A DNA stretch of 51,781 bases from Hyphomonas sp. (GTDB taxonomy: Bacteria; Pseudomonadota; Alphaproteobacteria; Caulobacterales; Hyphomonadaceae): the NCBI RefSeq assembly GCF_013823385.1, contig NZ_PNMA01000029.1:1-51781 (forward strand), in the 5' to 3' direction. The number at the start of each line of letters is the position of its first letter. Within the stretch, counting starts at the first letter, position 1. The position numbers and the translations under genes were made by a program. The notes beneath the pieces were generated by a model. That model was not told the DNA's origin. It was given only the letters and a program-made list of their open reading frames with translations, and ran no database searches. Shown here piece by piece: positions 25,306-33,218 of this stretch.

Positions 25306-27042
25306 TCAGGCCCGGCGGTATTCCTCATCGCGCACCCGCGCCAGAAGGTCTCTCACCGTTTCAGTATCATAGCCGAAGCTTTCCAGAGACATGCCGGCCA
25401 TCTGCAGGCCGGATTCAATCGCTTCGGGCACAACATGTCCGGCGCCGGCATTGATCAGCGTGGCCGCATGGCTGCCGTCATGGGCCCGGGCAAATATCTC
25501 GATCTCTCCGTGCAGGGCGCGCGCGCAGCGCACCATGTCGCGCGCGCGGATGGCGTCGTCCACGGTCACGATGAACTGAACCGCCTTTTCCAGCCCGGTC
25601 AGCTGAAGGATCTCCGTCCGGGCCGCGTCGCCCACATAGGCAGTCAGCCCATCTTCCCGCGCCTTGTGTACCTTCTCCGGATCCCGGTCGAGCACCAGAA
25701 GCTCCACCTCCTCGTTTGCCAGAATGCGCGCCACCGCGTGCCCGACCCGGCCATAGCCGGCCAGCACGACATGGTTTTCCATCTCCGAAGGATCGGTCAG
25801 TTCCATGCCCTCGGCATCCACCGGCTCAGCCGCCCGCACCGCCAGCCTGCGGCCGAGCTGGCCGAGCAGCGGGGTCAGCAGCATCGACAGGCCGGCAACG
25901 GCAGCGGCAAACGTCGCCGTTTCGGCCGGAATGGCGTTGCCCGACTGGGCCGCCGTCAGAATGATGAAGGCAAACTCCCCCGCCGGGGCCAGCAGCAAGG
26001 CGGTCTCGATCGAAACCTTGTGCCCCCCGGCAAAAAGGCGGCACGCCAGATAGGCAATCGCAACCTTCAGGACAATCAGCCCGGCAAGGACCGCGAGGAT
26101 CATGCCAAGCTGCTGGCTGATGGCCGGCAGGTCGAGCCCCATCCCCACCGTCATGAAGAATATGCCGAGCAGCAGCCCCTTGAACGGCTCGAGGTCCACC
26201 TCTGTCTGGTGCTTGAATTCTGTCTCGCCCACCAGCAGACCGGCGAGGAAAGCGCCCAGCGCCACCGACAGTCCGGCGCCGTATGTAATCGCGGCAGCGC
26301 CGACAACCGTCAGCAGCGTCAGCGCCATCAGGAAGTCGCGCCCACCAATGGAGGCGGCAAAGCGGAAAACCCGGCCCAGCACGAACTGCCCCAGCACCCA
26401 GATCACGGCGATGGCAATCAGTCCCCGGACAAGCGCGTCCAGCAGCACGCCGCCCAGATTGGCGCCGCTCTTCATCGCGACAAAGCCGACGAAGATCAGG
26501 ATCGGCGCCACCATGACATCCTGGAAAAGCAGGACCCCCAGCGACGTTCGCCCGACCGGCTGGGCCGCGCGCTTCTGCTCCACCATCAGCTGCATCACGA
26601 TGGCCGTCGAGGAGAGGGCAAAGGCAAGCCCCAGAATCATGGCAATCGCCAGGTCCAGCCCCAGGGCCCAGCCCGCAGCGGCGATTGCGGCCGCGCTGAG
26701 CAGGGTCTGCGTGCCGCCGGCCCCCAGCACCACCTTGCGCAAGGCCCACAGCCGCTGGAACGAGAACTCCACCCCCAGAAGAAACAGAAGGAACAGAACC
26801 CCGAGTTCGGCAAAGGGAAGCGCCGCCTCAGGCTCCGTGATCGAGAAGAAGGTGAGGATCGGGAATTCTTCGGCAAAATGCCCCAGCGCAAACGGCCCGA
26901 GCGCCACACCGGCCAGCATGAAGGCGATCACGGTGGGAATTTTCAGCCAGCGCATCGCCGGGACAAGCATGCCCGCCGCGATAAGGAAGACGAGCATATC
27001 CTTGATCAGTGTCGGGCTCGGCCCATGCGCAGCGTGTTCCAT
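25306..27042 (-). CDS. Kef-type monovalent cation:proton antiporter (CPA2) with RCK domain
   Basis: A 578-residue CPA2 antiporter. About 12-13 hydrophobic segments span residues 1-385 (FLLFLLGVEFSF, FALSSTAIVMQLM, LLFQDVMVAPILIF, LAPAGEFAFIIL), followed by a cytosolic RCK/TrkA-N domain with the nucleotide motif VLAGYGRVGHAVARIL (about 427-442) and ending near residue 545. It resembles KefB/KefC, which exchange K+ for H+ during electrophilic stress. No KefF/KefG-type ancillary gene is seen nearby. It starts 67 bases after tadA on the same strand and might be read from the vapBC-tadA transcript. Confidence 0.94.
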   Translation of the reverse strand: MEHAAHGPSPTLIKDMLVFLIAAGMLVPAMRWLKIPTVIAFMLAGVALGPFALGHFAEEFPILTFFSITEPEAALPFAELGVLFLLFLLGVEFSFQRLWALRKVVLGAGGTQTLLSAAAIAAAGWALGLDLAIAMILGLAFALSSTAIVMQLMVEQKRAAQPVGRTSLGVLLFQDVMVAPILIFVGFVAMKSGANLGGVLLDALVRGLIAIAVIWVLGQFVLGRVFRFAASIGGRDFLMALTLLTVVGAAAITYGAGLSVALGAFLAGLLVGETEFKHQTEVDLEPFKGLLLGIFFMTVGMGLDLPAISQQLGMILAVLAGLIVLKVAIAYLACRLFAGGHKVSIETALLLAPAGEFAFIILTAAQSGNAIPAETATFAAAVAGLSMLLTPLLGQLGRRLAVRAAEPVDAEGMELTDPSEMENHVVLAGYGRVGHAVARILANEEVELLVLDRDPEKVHKAREDGLTAYVGDAARTEILQLTGLEKAVQFIVTVDDAIRARDMVRCARALHGEIEIFARAHDGSHAATLINAGAGHVVPEAIESGLQMAGMSLESFGYDTETVRDLLARVRDEEYRRA

Positions 27043-27109
27043 CAGCAGTCAGTCCCTGTTTTCGCCGGCTCTCGCGTGCCTTTAGCTTTGCTGTGAGCCG
27101 CAGGCTTTG

Positions 27110-27562
27110 TCAGCCCCGGCGCTGCCGGAAGAAGTCACGCAGCAGGTCCGCCGCTTCGGCTTCGTGCAGCGGGTCCTGCCGCCAGTCTGGCCGCCAGTGA
27201 CAGGTCGGCTGCTCGAAGAAACGCGGCCCGCTCATCACAGCCCCGCCCTTGATGTCGGCGGCCGCAAACACCAGCCGCCCGATCCGCGCAAAGCTGATCG
27301 CCCCGGCACACATCGCGCACGGCTCCAGCGTCACATAAAGATCGAGCCCCGGCAGCCGGTAATTGCCGAGCTTCTGCGCCGCCGCGCGGATCGCCACGAT
27401 CTCGGCATGCGCGCTCGGGTCATGGCTGCCGACCGGGCGGTTATACCCCTCGCCCACAATCGCGCCCGTTTCCGGATCCACCACCACGGCGCCCACCGGA
27501 ACCTCGCCGGCCGCCGCCGCCATGCGCGCCAGTTCCATCGCGCGGGTCATCGCAAGGGTCAT
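27110..27562 (-). CDS. tadA: tRNA-specific adenosine deaminase (A34 to I34)
   Basis: A 150-residue TadA, the zinc deaminase making inosine at the wobble position of tRNA-Arg; it is normally essential. Zinc and catalytic motifs are HAE at 52-54 (His52, Glu54) and PCAMC at 81-85 (Cys82, Cys85). FARIGRLVFAAADIKGGAV and FFEQP are typical. Its ATG (27562) overlaps the VapC stop codon by four bases (ATGA), with no independent promoter region, so expression seems coupled to vapBC. In-frame ATGs at 27550 and 27538 are possible alternative starts, still within the motif spacing of the family. Confidence 0.95.
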   Translation of the reverse strand: MTLAMTRAMELARMAAAAGEVPVGAVVVDPETGAIVGEGYNRPVGSHDPSAHAEIVAIRAAAQKLGNYRLPGLDLYVTLEPCAMCAGAISFARIGRLVFAAADIKGGAVMSGPRFFEQPTCHWRPDWRQDPLHEAEAADLLRDFFRQRRG

Positions 27563-27939
27563 TGCATTACCTCATTGGCCAAACCGCCCGCCTCCAGTTC
27601 GCTGGCAATACGGGCGAGGCGTTTGTCGAATGTGCCAAGCTGCGTCCCCGGCATGATAAGAACAGAGGCGAGCAGATGGGCATCAACAAGTCCGATCCCC
27701 CTTGAAAACAGCCCGCGCGCTTCAATCAGCGACAAGACTTCTTCATCCGAAGCCTGTGTAGCCTGTGGCAACAGAGCAAGGTCCCTCAACGTCTGTTCGC
27801 GCCGGGTCAGCGATCCAAGCGCAATTTCGCCCAGCACAAACGGGTGCATCAACACTTGCCCGGCCCGCAGCCACGGCGTCAGCGTGTAGGAGGCTGGTCC
27901 GAAATGATCCACCCAGGCAGAGGTATCGAACAGGATCAT
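27559..27939 (-). CDS. vapC: PIN-domain toxin (VapC-like)
   Basis: A 126-residue PIN-domain ribonuclease-type toxin. The metal-binding acidic residues are all in place: D5 (ILFDTSAW), E38 (LGEIA), D86 (GLVDAHLLAS) and D105 (TFDKRLAR). VapC toxins typically cut specific tRNAs or rRNA. The upstream vapB overlaps by four bases (ATGA) and tadA overlaps downstream, making a three-gene translationally chained unit. The nuclease residues look intact, so this is probably an active toxin. The target RNA is unknown. Confidence 0.92.
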   Translation of the reverse strand: MILFDTSAWVDHFGPASYTLTPWLRAGQVLMHPFVLGEIALGSLTRREQTLRDLALLPQATQASDEEVLSLIEARGLFSRGIGLVDAHLLASVLIMPGTQLGTFDKRLARIASELEAGGLANEVMQ

Positions 27940-28145
27940 TCGTCCGTGTCGTCGGCCGGGAACCGCCGCCGCGGCGGCGCCCTGAGATTGGGCTCGGTGC
28001 CCGCCAGGAGCGCCAGACGCCGCGCCGCTTCACGCGCAATCAACGCCTTGAGCGCCTCGCGGATCAGCGCAGGCTTTTCCTCAATGCCGGTCAGCTCTGC
28101 GGCTTTCGCCATCAGCTCATCATCCAGATTCAGGGTGGTCCGCAT
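27936..28145 (-). CDS. vapB: VapB-type antitoxin
   Basis: A 69-residue protein beginning MRTTLNLDDELMAKAAELTG, the ribbon-helix-helix-like N-terminus of VapB antitoxins, followed by KPALIREALKALIARE. The acidic/Pro-rich C-terminus (PPRRRFPADDTDE) should wrap the toxin's active site. GGAGGAG lies six bases before ATG 28145. An operator-like set of AGCATCA half-sites occurs 18-45 bases upstream, consistent with autoregulation by a VapBC complex. It overlaps vapC by four bases. Confidence 0.9.
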   Translation of the reverse strand: MRTTLNLDDELMAKAAELTGIEEKPALIREALKALIAREAARRLALLAGTEPNLRAPPRRRFPADDTDE

Positions 28146-28162
28146 GGCAGGCTCCTCCAGTC

Positions 28163-28190
28163 AGCATCATTATTAGCATCAAATGATGCT
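28163..28190. promoter_or_regulatory. VapB/VapBC operator
   Basis: AGCATCA-AA-TGATGCT (28175-28190) is a perfect inverted repeat, and a third half-site AGCATCAT lies at 28163-28170 in direct orientation to the first arm. On the minus strand the AT-rich TGATGCTAATAATGATGCT overlaps the likely -10 region of vapB. Such sites are where VapBC complexes repress their own promoter. Confidence 0.75.
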
Positions 28191-28206
28191 CAATGCCAGC
28201 GCTGCC

Positions 28207-28875
28207 CTACCCCTCCAGCGTCGGCGCAATCAGGTCGATCGCCGGTTGGCGGGCATACCTCTTGTTCCGCCCGTAGGCATAGTTCGCGATCGGCAGCAGG
28301 CGCTCGGCCTCCGCCATCGCCGCGCCCATCACCTCGCCCGGCGCCACCACCTGGTCCACCCAGCCCACCGGCAGCGCCTCATCCGGCGTGTAGAGCTTTG
28401 CCTGCGCCAGCGCCTGCGTCAGATACATCGGGTTGAGCCCCGCCCGTGGCAGTTCCACGCCGAAGCCCGGCAGCGTCATGCCGTTCACCGTCTCGTTCGC
28501 GCCGATCTTGTAGGCGCCGCGGGCCGCGATCCGGCTGTCTCCGCCCAGCAGCAGGAACGCGCCCATCGCAATCGCATGGCCCGTACACGCAATGACGACG
28601 GGCTTGTCCGAGGTAAACAGCCGGAAGGCGAGCCTGCCCCCGCCCATCACCAGCTCGCGCACCTGCTCAGGCTCCGAAGACGCGAGAAACTTCAGGTCAA
28701 AACCCGCCGAAAACCGCTCCGGCCGCCCGGCCAGCACGATCACCTTCGCCGCTGTCTCCGCCTCATCCAGCGCCGCATTGACCGCGTCCAGCATGGTCAG
28801 GCTGATGGCGTTTGCCTTGCCATCATCCATCGTCACCACGGCAATTTCATTCTCGATTTTCACGCTGGCGGTCAT
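28207..28875 (-). CDS. Enoyl-CoA hydratase/isomerase (crotonase) family protein
   Basis: A 222-residue crotonase-fold protein. The oxyanion-hole segments are PERFSAGFDLKFL and GHAIAMGAFLLLGGDSRIAA, with KIGANETVNGMTLPGFGVEL following. ATG 28875 (MTASVKIENEIAVV) is chosen; a GTG three codons upstream is also possible. It is shorter than typical 255-260-residue hydratases and lacks obvious paired catalytic glutamates at both usual sites, so isomerase or thioesterase-like activity is possible. A short dyad (28911-28924) lies upstream. Predicted role: acyl-CoA metabolism. Confidence 0.9.
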   Translation of the reverse strand: MTASVKIENEIAVVTMDDGKANAISLTMLDAVNAALDEAETAAKVIVLAGRPERFSAGFDLKFLASSEPEQVRELVMGGGRLAFRLFTSDKPVVIACTGHAIAMGAFLLLGGDSRIAARGAYKIGANETVNGMTLPGFGVELPRAGLNPMYLTQALAQAKLYTPDEALPVGWVDQVVAPGEVMGAAMAEAERLLPIANYAYGRNKRYARQPAIDLIAPTLEG

Positions 28876-28910
28876 CGGCGGCACATCTCCCTGGTTGAAT
28901 CTTAGATAAA

Positions 28911-28924
28911 ACTCTAGTCAGAGT
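28911..28924. promoter_or_regulatory. Candidate operator upstream of crotonase gene
   Basis: ACTCTAGTCAGAGT contains five-base inverted arms (ACTCT and AGAGT) around AGTC, 36-49 bases before the crotonase start, within an AT-rich stretch unlike the flanks. It could be a TetR-type site. The binding protein is unknown. Confidence 0.4.
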
Positions 28925-28947
28925 AGAAATCAAGCCTTCGCGTTGGG

Positions 28948-29502
28948 TCAGCAGGTGAGCGGAGTTATAAACAGCACGGCAAGTATGAACGCTTGGGCGG
29001 TAATCGTCATGCCAAGCCCTCTAACGAACCACCAGCGCCAGATGTATCTGAAGTACCCCTCTGCGGTGGCACACTCAGGACGCTTTGCGATAAGCGGCCG
29101 CATACTCTCTCTACCGGCACCTATAAAATAGAGTCGCAACAGATGTACCGCCGCAAACTGCATCCGGGCTTTATGATGTGCGGTTCGCAACCATAAGTGA
29201 ACGATGAGATGAGCGAAAAACGTGGCCGGATAAAACTGTAAAAGGGCCACGCCATGTGCCGATCTAAGAAATCCGGCGCCACATGGCCGAACTCCTCCCC
29301 AAAGCCACAAGGCAGCAAGATAAACAAAAGGCATCGTAAGCGCTGCCAGTGCAATGCCAATCGCCAAGCCGATAAAAAACTGGCCATACGAGGCATTAAA
29401 CGCATCCTTAGAGCGCGGCACCTCCTCCGCGATCACAGCGGACATCTCCGGCGGAACTCCGGAATGAAGCAACCGCTGCTCAACGCTGGGAAACTCTCCC
29501 AT
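28948..29502 (-). CDS. Membrane protein of atypical composition
   Basis: About 184 residues if started at ATG 29502 (MGEFPSVEQRLL, preceded by GGAAGG); a TTG at 29541 would add 13. The N-terminal 30 residues are soluble, then hydrophobic segments follow (FFIGLAIGIALAALTMPFVYLAALWLW; ALLQFYPATFFAHLIVHLW; LGMTITAQAFILAVLFI). The DNA has visibly lower GC and different codon choice (AAA, ATA, TTA-type codons) than all neighbours, suggesting acquisition by transfer. It is closely divergent from rsmD. I recognise no family. Confidence 0.7.
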   Translation of the reverse strand: MGEFPSVEQRLLHSGVPPEMSAVIAEEVPRSKDAFNASYGQFFIGLAIGIALAALTMPFVYLAALWLWGGVRPCGAGFLRSAHGVALLQFYPATFFAHLIVHLWLRTAHHKARMQFAAVHLLRLYFIGAGRESMRPLIAKRPECATAEGYFRYIWRWWFVRGLGMTITAQAFILAVLFITPLTC

Positions 29503-29543
29503 CCCCTTCCAATTCCCCGCCACCTCGAATATGTGCCCCAACC

Positions 29544-30104
29544 ATGCGCATCATCGCCGGACAGCACAAGGGCCGCAGCCTCTCCGCCCCCAAGGGCATG
29601 ACCACGCGCCCGACCAGCGACCGGACGCGCGAAAGCATCTTCAACATCCTTGCCCACGCCGCATGGGCCCCGCCCCTCGAAGGCGCCCGCGTGATCGACC
29701 TCTTCGCCGGCTCCGGCGCGCTCGGCCTGGAGGCGATGAGCCGGGGCGCGGCCTTCTGCCTGTTCGTCGAAACCGATCACGGCGCGCGCGGCGCCATCCG
29801 CGACAATATCGAGGCCCTCGGCCTTTTCGGAAACACCCGCCTGCACCGCCGCTCGGCCACAGACCTTGGCGAAAAGCCCGCCGGCGTCGGCAGTCCATTC
29901 AACATCGCCTTCCTCGACCCGCCCTATCACAAGGGCCTCGTCGCCCCCGCACTCGACTGCCTGATCAAGGGCGCCTGGCTCAGCGAGGACGCCATCGCCA
30001 TGGTCGAAACCGGCTCGGATGAAGCCCTGATGTTCCCCGGCTGGGAAGTCATCGACACGCGCGACTTCGGCGCCGCCCGCGTGCAGTTTCTAAGGCGGGG
30101 CTAG
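29544..30104 (+). CDS. rsmD: 16S rRNA (guanine(966)-N(2))-methyltransferase
   Basis: A 186-residue RsmD. It begins MRIIAGQHKGRSLSAPKG and has TRPTSDRTRESIFNIL, the SAM-binding motif IDLFAGSGALGLEAMSRGA (about 51-69) and the N2-guanine methyltransferase motif DPPY at 125-128. It methylates G966 of 16S rRNA in the 30S subunit. It is divergent from the atypical membrane protein gene, so its promoter must lie inside or against that gene's 5' end. A long inverted repeat follows. Confidence 0.96.
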   Translation: MRIIAGQHKGRSLSAPKGMTTRPTSDRTRESIFNILAHAAWAPPLEGARVIDLFAGSGALGLEAMSRGAAFCLFVETDHGARGAIRDNIEALGLFGNTRLHRRSATDLGEKPAGVGSPFNIAFLDPPYHKGLVAPALDCLIKGAWLSEDAIAMVETGSDEALMFPGWEVIDTRDFGAARVQFLRRG

Positions 30105-30135
30105 CCCGGCAATCCGAATAGGCATTTCGGACGGC

Positions 30136-30214
30136 TCATCCTGAGCGAAGTCGAAGGACGAGCCGGGGTAAGCGCTGCTCTGTGTGGCCCATCCTTCGAC
30201 TTCGCTCAGGATGA
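30136..30214. repeat. Long inverted repeat with CTTCGACTTCGCTCAGGATGA core
   Basis: The left arm at 30136-30158 and right arm at 30192-30214 are perfect 23-base reverse complements (right arm begins TCCTTCGACTTCGCTCAGGA). The loop is 33 bases. It lies between the convergent rsmD and 30249 genes and could act as a transcript-end stem-loop for both. The same core sequence is familiar from intergenic repeats in many unrelated bacteria. Confidence 0.9.
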
Positions 30215-30248
30215 GTCCGGACTGCCTCAGACCCTTTAGCCTGAGAGC

Positions 30249-30662
30249 CTAGCCCACCAGATCACTCGTGATGCACTTCTTCACGCCGCGTTCGATCTTG
30301 TTGGCATGGAACGTCGCCCCGCCGCCCACCGGCCGGAACATATAGCCCTTCGGCGCGCGCTGGCCGCGAAAACAGGAGGTGCCCGATCCCGGATAGGTGA
30401 AGCAGGCCTCCGCCTTGTCGGTCACCTCCAGAACGCCTTCAGACCGGTAGCCCTCAAACTCATACAGCGTCCGCCCGCCCGGCTCGATACATTCGCTCCA
30501 GCGCTGCCCGGTCTGCACCACGATGCCAGACATCTGTATACCGAACAGCTCTGCCCGCATCACCTCCGCCGTCAGCGGCTCATTGCCCGTCGCCTTGGGA
30601 TCACCCAGCGCGCTGCCCGCAATCAGCCCGCCCAAAAGAAGAGACATTAGAAAACGCTGCAT
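30249..30662 (-). CDS. Secreted/periplasmic hypothetical protein with four cysteines
   Basis: A 137-residue protein with a cleavable signal (MQRFLMSLLLGGLIAGSALG then DPKATG). The mature part has four cysteines (58, 87, 97, 130), which could form two disulfides. Recognisable segments are ECIEPGGRTLYEFEGYRSEG, TDKAEACFTYP and SCFRGQRAPKGYMFRPVGGG. It looks like a small exported domain of an uncharacterised alphaproteobacterial family. It probably forms a compact beta fold; no catalytic motif is seen. Confidence 0.8.
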   Translation of the reverse strand: MQRFLMSLLLGGLIAGSALGDPKATGNEPLTAEVMRAELFGIQMSGIVVQTGQRWSECIEPGGRTLYEFEGYRSEGVLEVTDKAEACFTYPGSGTSCFRGQRAPKGYMFRPVGGGATFHANKIERGVKKCITSDLVG

Positions 30663-30748
30663 GGACGTATCCTTTCCGCGCCAACTCTACCCGAAACCCC
30701 AAGGCGGCCAAGCCGCATATTCAGCCCTCGCCGCCCGCACGCCCTTCT

Positions 30749-30834
30749 CCTCCCCCGTTTACGGGGGAGGTGGACGCGAAGCGGACGGAGGGGGGAGCCA
30801 GGTGCGCCGCCGCTGCCCCCTCCGTCCGCTTCGC
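30749..30834. repeat. GC-rich inverted repeat, copy 4
   Basis: The hairpin CCTCCCCCGT-TT-ACGGGGGAGG (30749-30770) is followed by perfect 19-base inverted arms, GCGAAGCGGACGGAGGGGG at 30776-30794 and its reverse complement at 30816-30834. It lies between two minus-strand genes, patatin downstream of the secreted protein's promoter side. A further GC-rich stem follows to about 30860. Confidence 0.85.
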
Positions 30835-30874
30835 CGCGTTCGGCGGGGCATCGCAATGCGATGCCTTGTCCGCC

Positions 30875-31882
30875 TCACCCCTCCAGAAACTCCTTCCGGA
30901 TATCAAAGCTCGACGTCTTCGTCCCCACATGCTGGGCGCAGCCGGAGAGCCAGTGGCCGGCCGCCGCCCGGCCCTTCTCGCGCAGCTCCAGCAGGAAGCG
31001 CCAGCGCGCGTCATACTTCGTCGCCATCCCATAGCCGAGCAGATCCTGCCCGCCGCGAATGGCGTGAACGTTCAGCCTACGGTATTTCTTCAGCACCGGC
31101 TCTTTCAGCATCCCGTCATCGATCAGCCGCTGCACGAAGGCAATCGCGCGCAGCTCGCCGATGAGGGAGGCATTGAAGCTGATCTCGTTCAGCCGCTCAT
31201 TGATCTCCGCCGCGCGCCTGGGAACCCCCGGCCGCACCAGCGGATTCAGCAGTACAAGGAGCACATCCTGCGGCGCGCCCGAATAGATCAGCGGAAAAAG
31301 GCTCGGGTTTCCCATATAGCCGCCATCCCAGAAGGCTTCCTCGCCAATCTCTACCGCCTGGAAGGTCTGCGGCAGGCAGGCTGAGGCCAGAACGGCGTCT
31401 GCGGTAATCTCGTCCTTGGAAAAGACGCGCACCTTCCCCGTCTCCACATTCGTCGCCGAAAGGAAAAGCTTGAGGCCAGAGGCATGCACCGCGTCGAAAT
31501 TCACCTGCCGCTCCACAACCCGGCGCAGCGGATTGAAGTTGAAGGGGTTGAAGTCGTAAGGGCTCGCAAAGTTCTGCCAGGCGCTCGCCATCTGGAAACC
31601 CGCCGCGCCGAACACATTCATGCCCGCCCCGGCATCGGCCACCGCCCGCCACATCTGCTCCAGAGACGCCCGCGCGCCTTCCGGCCCGCCCGCCGCCAGC
31701 CCCGCCGCATAGGCCACCGCATTGATCGCCCCGGCAGAGGTCGCCGAAATCGCCTCGATGGCCAGCGACTCCTCCTCGCTCAGCCGGTCCAGAATGCCCC
31801 AGGTATAGGCGCCGTGCGCGCCGCCACCCTGCAGGGCCAGGCTGATCGGCCGCGCTTTCCCGTTGCCATTGGCCTTTGCCAT
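30875..31882 (-). CDS. Patatin-like phospholipase family protein
   Basis: A 335-residue patatin-fold serine hydrolase. The oxyanion motif is GGGAHGAYTWG at about 19-29. The nucleophile elbow reads ATSAG with Ser49; the first Gly of the usual GxSxG is Ala here, which is common in this branch. The catalytic Asp is D186 in DGGYMGNP. It probably acts on lipid acyl esters at the inner face of the membrane; no signal peptide is seen. AAGGAG precedes ATG 31882. It is divergent from the RNA methyltransferase gene. Confidence 0.93.
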   Translation of the reverse strand: MAKANGNGKARPISLALQGGGAHGAYTWGILDRLSEEESLAIEAISATSAGAINAVAYAAGLAAGGPEGARASLEQMWRAVADAGAGMNVFGAAGFQMASAWQNFASPYDFNPFNFNPLRRVVERQVNFDAVHASGLKLFLSATNVETGKVRVFSKDEITADAVLASACLPQTFQAVEIGEEAFWDGGYMGNPSLFPLIYSGAPQDVLLVLLNPLVRPGVPRRAAEINERLNEISFNASLIGELRAIAFVQRLIDDGMLKEPVLKKYRRLNVHAIRGGQDLLGYGMATKYDARWRFLLELREKGRAAAGHWLSGCAQHVGTKTSSFDIRKEFLEG

Positions 31883-31967
31883 GTTCCGGCTCCTTCCGGC
31901 TGCGCCTCCTCCCTGCTAACGGAGGAAACCAACAATCGCTACCCCCCAACGCCTTCCAGGAATCCGG

Positions 31968-33218
31968 ATGCCCGCCAGCCCCGCCCCCACCCGCACGCTG
32001 ACCATCGATCATGTCGGCGCCCAGGGTGATGGCCGCGCGCGGGAAAATGACCGCTGGGTATCGGTGCCCTTCACCCTGCCCGGAGAGCGTGTGGAGGTCA
32101 GCGGCGAAGGCGACCGGCTGAAGCTGGAACGCGTCCTCACCCCCTCGCCGGAGCGGATCGCGCCGGCCTGCCGGCACTTCACCCGCTGCGGCGGCTGCAC
32201 GCTGCAACATATGGCGCCGGCGCCCTATGCCGCCTTCAAGCGGGATCTGATCATCCGTTCCCTGAAGGCTCGCGGGCTGGAGGCAGAGGTGGCAGACACA
32301 TGGGTCACCCCGCCCGCCTCCCGCCGCCGCGCCGCCTTTGCCGCCCGCAAATCCGGCAAGGCGATCACCATCGGTTTCCATGGCCGCAAAAGCCATGACC
32401 TGATCGCGCTGGAAGAATGCCCTGTCCTGCGCGCGTCCATCGTCTCGGCCATCCCGAAGCTGAAAGACATCCTCGCCCCCCTCTTCACCGGCAAGGAAGA
32501 ATTGAGCGCCCTCGTCACTGACACCGCCACAGGCCTCGACCTGCACATCACCGGCCTTGCCAAAGACGCCAAACCCCTCGCCCGCGCCGAGGCAAGCAGC
32601 GCCGCCCTGCGGGCCGGCTTTGCCCGCGTCTCGCTGGAAGGCGCAGATGTGCTGACAGAGCGTGCCCCGCGCCTTCCGGTGGGCACCGCCAGCCTCCTGC
32701 CGCCCCCCGGCGGGTTCCTTCAGGCCAGCGCCGAGGCAGAGGCGGAAATGGCCCGTCTCGTCCTGGCCCATCTCAGCGGCGCAAAGCGTGGCGCAGACCT
32801 TTTCTCCGGCTGCGGAACATTTGCCCTGCGCCTGGCTGAGCATATGCCCGTCTATGCTTCCGAAAGCGGGCGCGCCGCCATCGAGGCGCTGCGCGCCGCC
32901 GCCAGCGCCGCGCCGGGGCTGCATCCGGTCACTGCCGAAGTGCGCGATCTCTTCCGCAACCCCGTTTCCGCGCCGGAGCTTGCCCGGTTTGACGCCCTCG
33001 TGCTGGACCCCGCCCGCGCAGGCGCTGCCGCCCAGTCTGCCGAAATCGCAAAATCCAGCGTGCCGCGCGTGGCGTACGTCTCCTGCGATCCGGCCACGCT
33101 GGCGCGCGACCTGCGCACGCTGGTGGAGGGCGGCTACCGCCTCCTGCGCGTTCATCCCATCGACCAGTTCCCCTGGTCAGCCCATATCGAAGCCGTCGCG
33201 CTTCTGGAGAAACCATGA
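31968..33218 (+). CDS. RumA/TrmA-family rRNA (uracil-C5)-methyltransferase
   Basis: A 416-residue SAM-dependent RNA methyltransferase. A TRAM-like N-terminal domain (LTIDHVGAQGDGRAR, VPFTLPGERVEV) is followed by iron-sulfur cysteines C68, C74, C77 and C151 (ACRHFTRCGGC, EECPVL). Then come the SAM-binding ADLFSGCGTFAL, LDPARAG and the catalytic Cys373 in YVSCDPATLARD. It likely makes m5U in 23S rRNA, as RlmC or RlmD do; which site cannot be said. Its stop codon overlaps the Nudix start (ATGA). Confidence 0.93.
   Translation: MPASPAPTRTLTIDHVGAQGDGRARENDRWVSVPFTLPGERVEVSGEGDRLKLERVLTPSPERIAPACRHFTRCGGCTLQHMAPAPYAAFKRDLIIRSLKARGLEAEVADTWVTPPASRRRAAFAARKSGKAITIGFHGRKSHDLIALEECPVLRASIVSAIPKLKDILAPLFTGKEELSALVTDTATGLDLHITGLAKDAKPLARAEASSAALRAGFARVSLEGADVLTERAPRLPVGTASLLPPPGGFLQASAEAEAEMARLVLAHLSGAKRGADLFSGCGTFALRLAEHMPVYASESGRAAIEALRAAASAAPGLHPVTAEVRDLFRNPVSAPELARFDALVLDPARAGAAAQSAEIAKSSVPRVAYVSCDPATLARDLRTLVEGGYRLLRVHPIDQFPWSAHIEAVALLEKP

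Noticed and set aside
30875..31882. Inactive patatin because the GxSxG motif lacks its first Gly
   Set aside because: ATSAG is a known variation, and the oxyanion GGGAHG and catalytic DGG are intact, so activity is plausible.
31197..33155. 652-residue minus-strand open frame
   Set aside because: It runs through the patatin gene in another frame and antisense to the RumA-type gene; high-GC DNA yields such long shadows.
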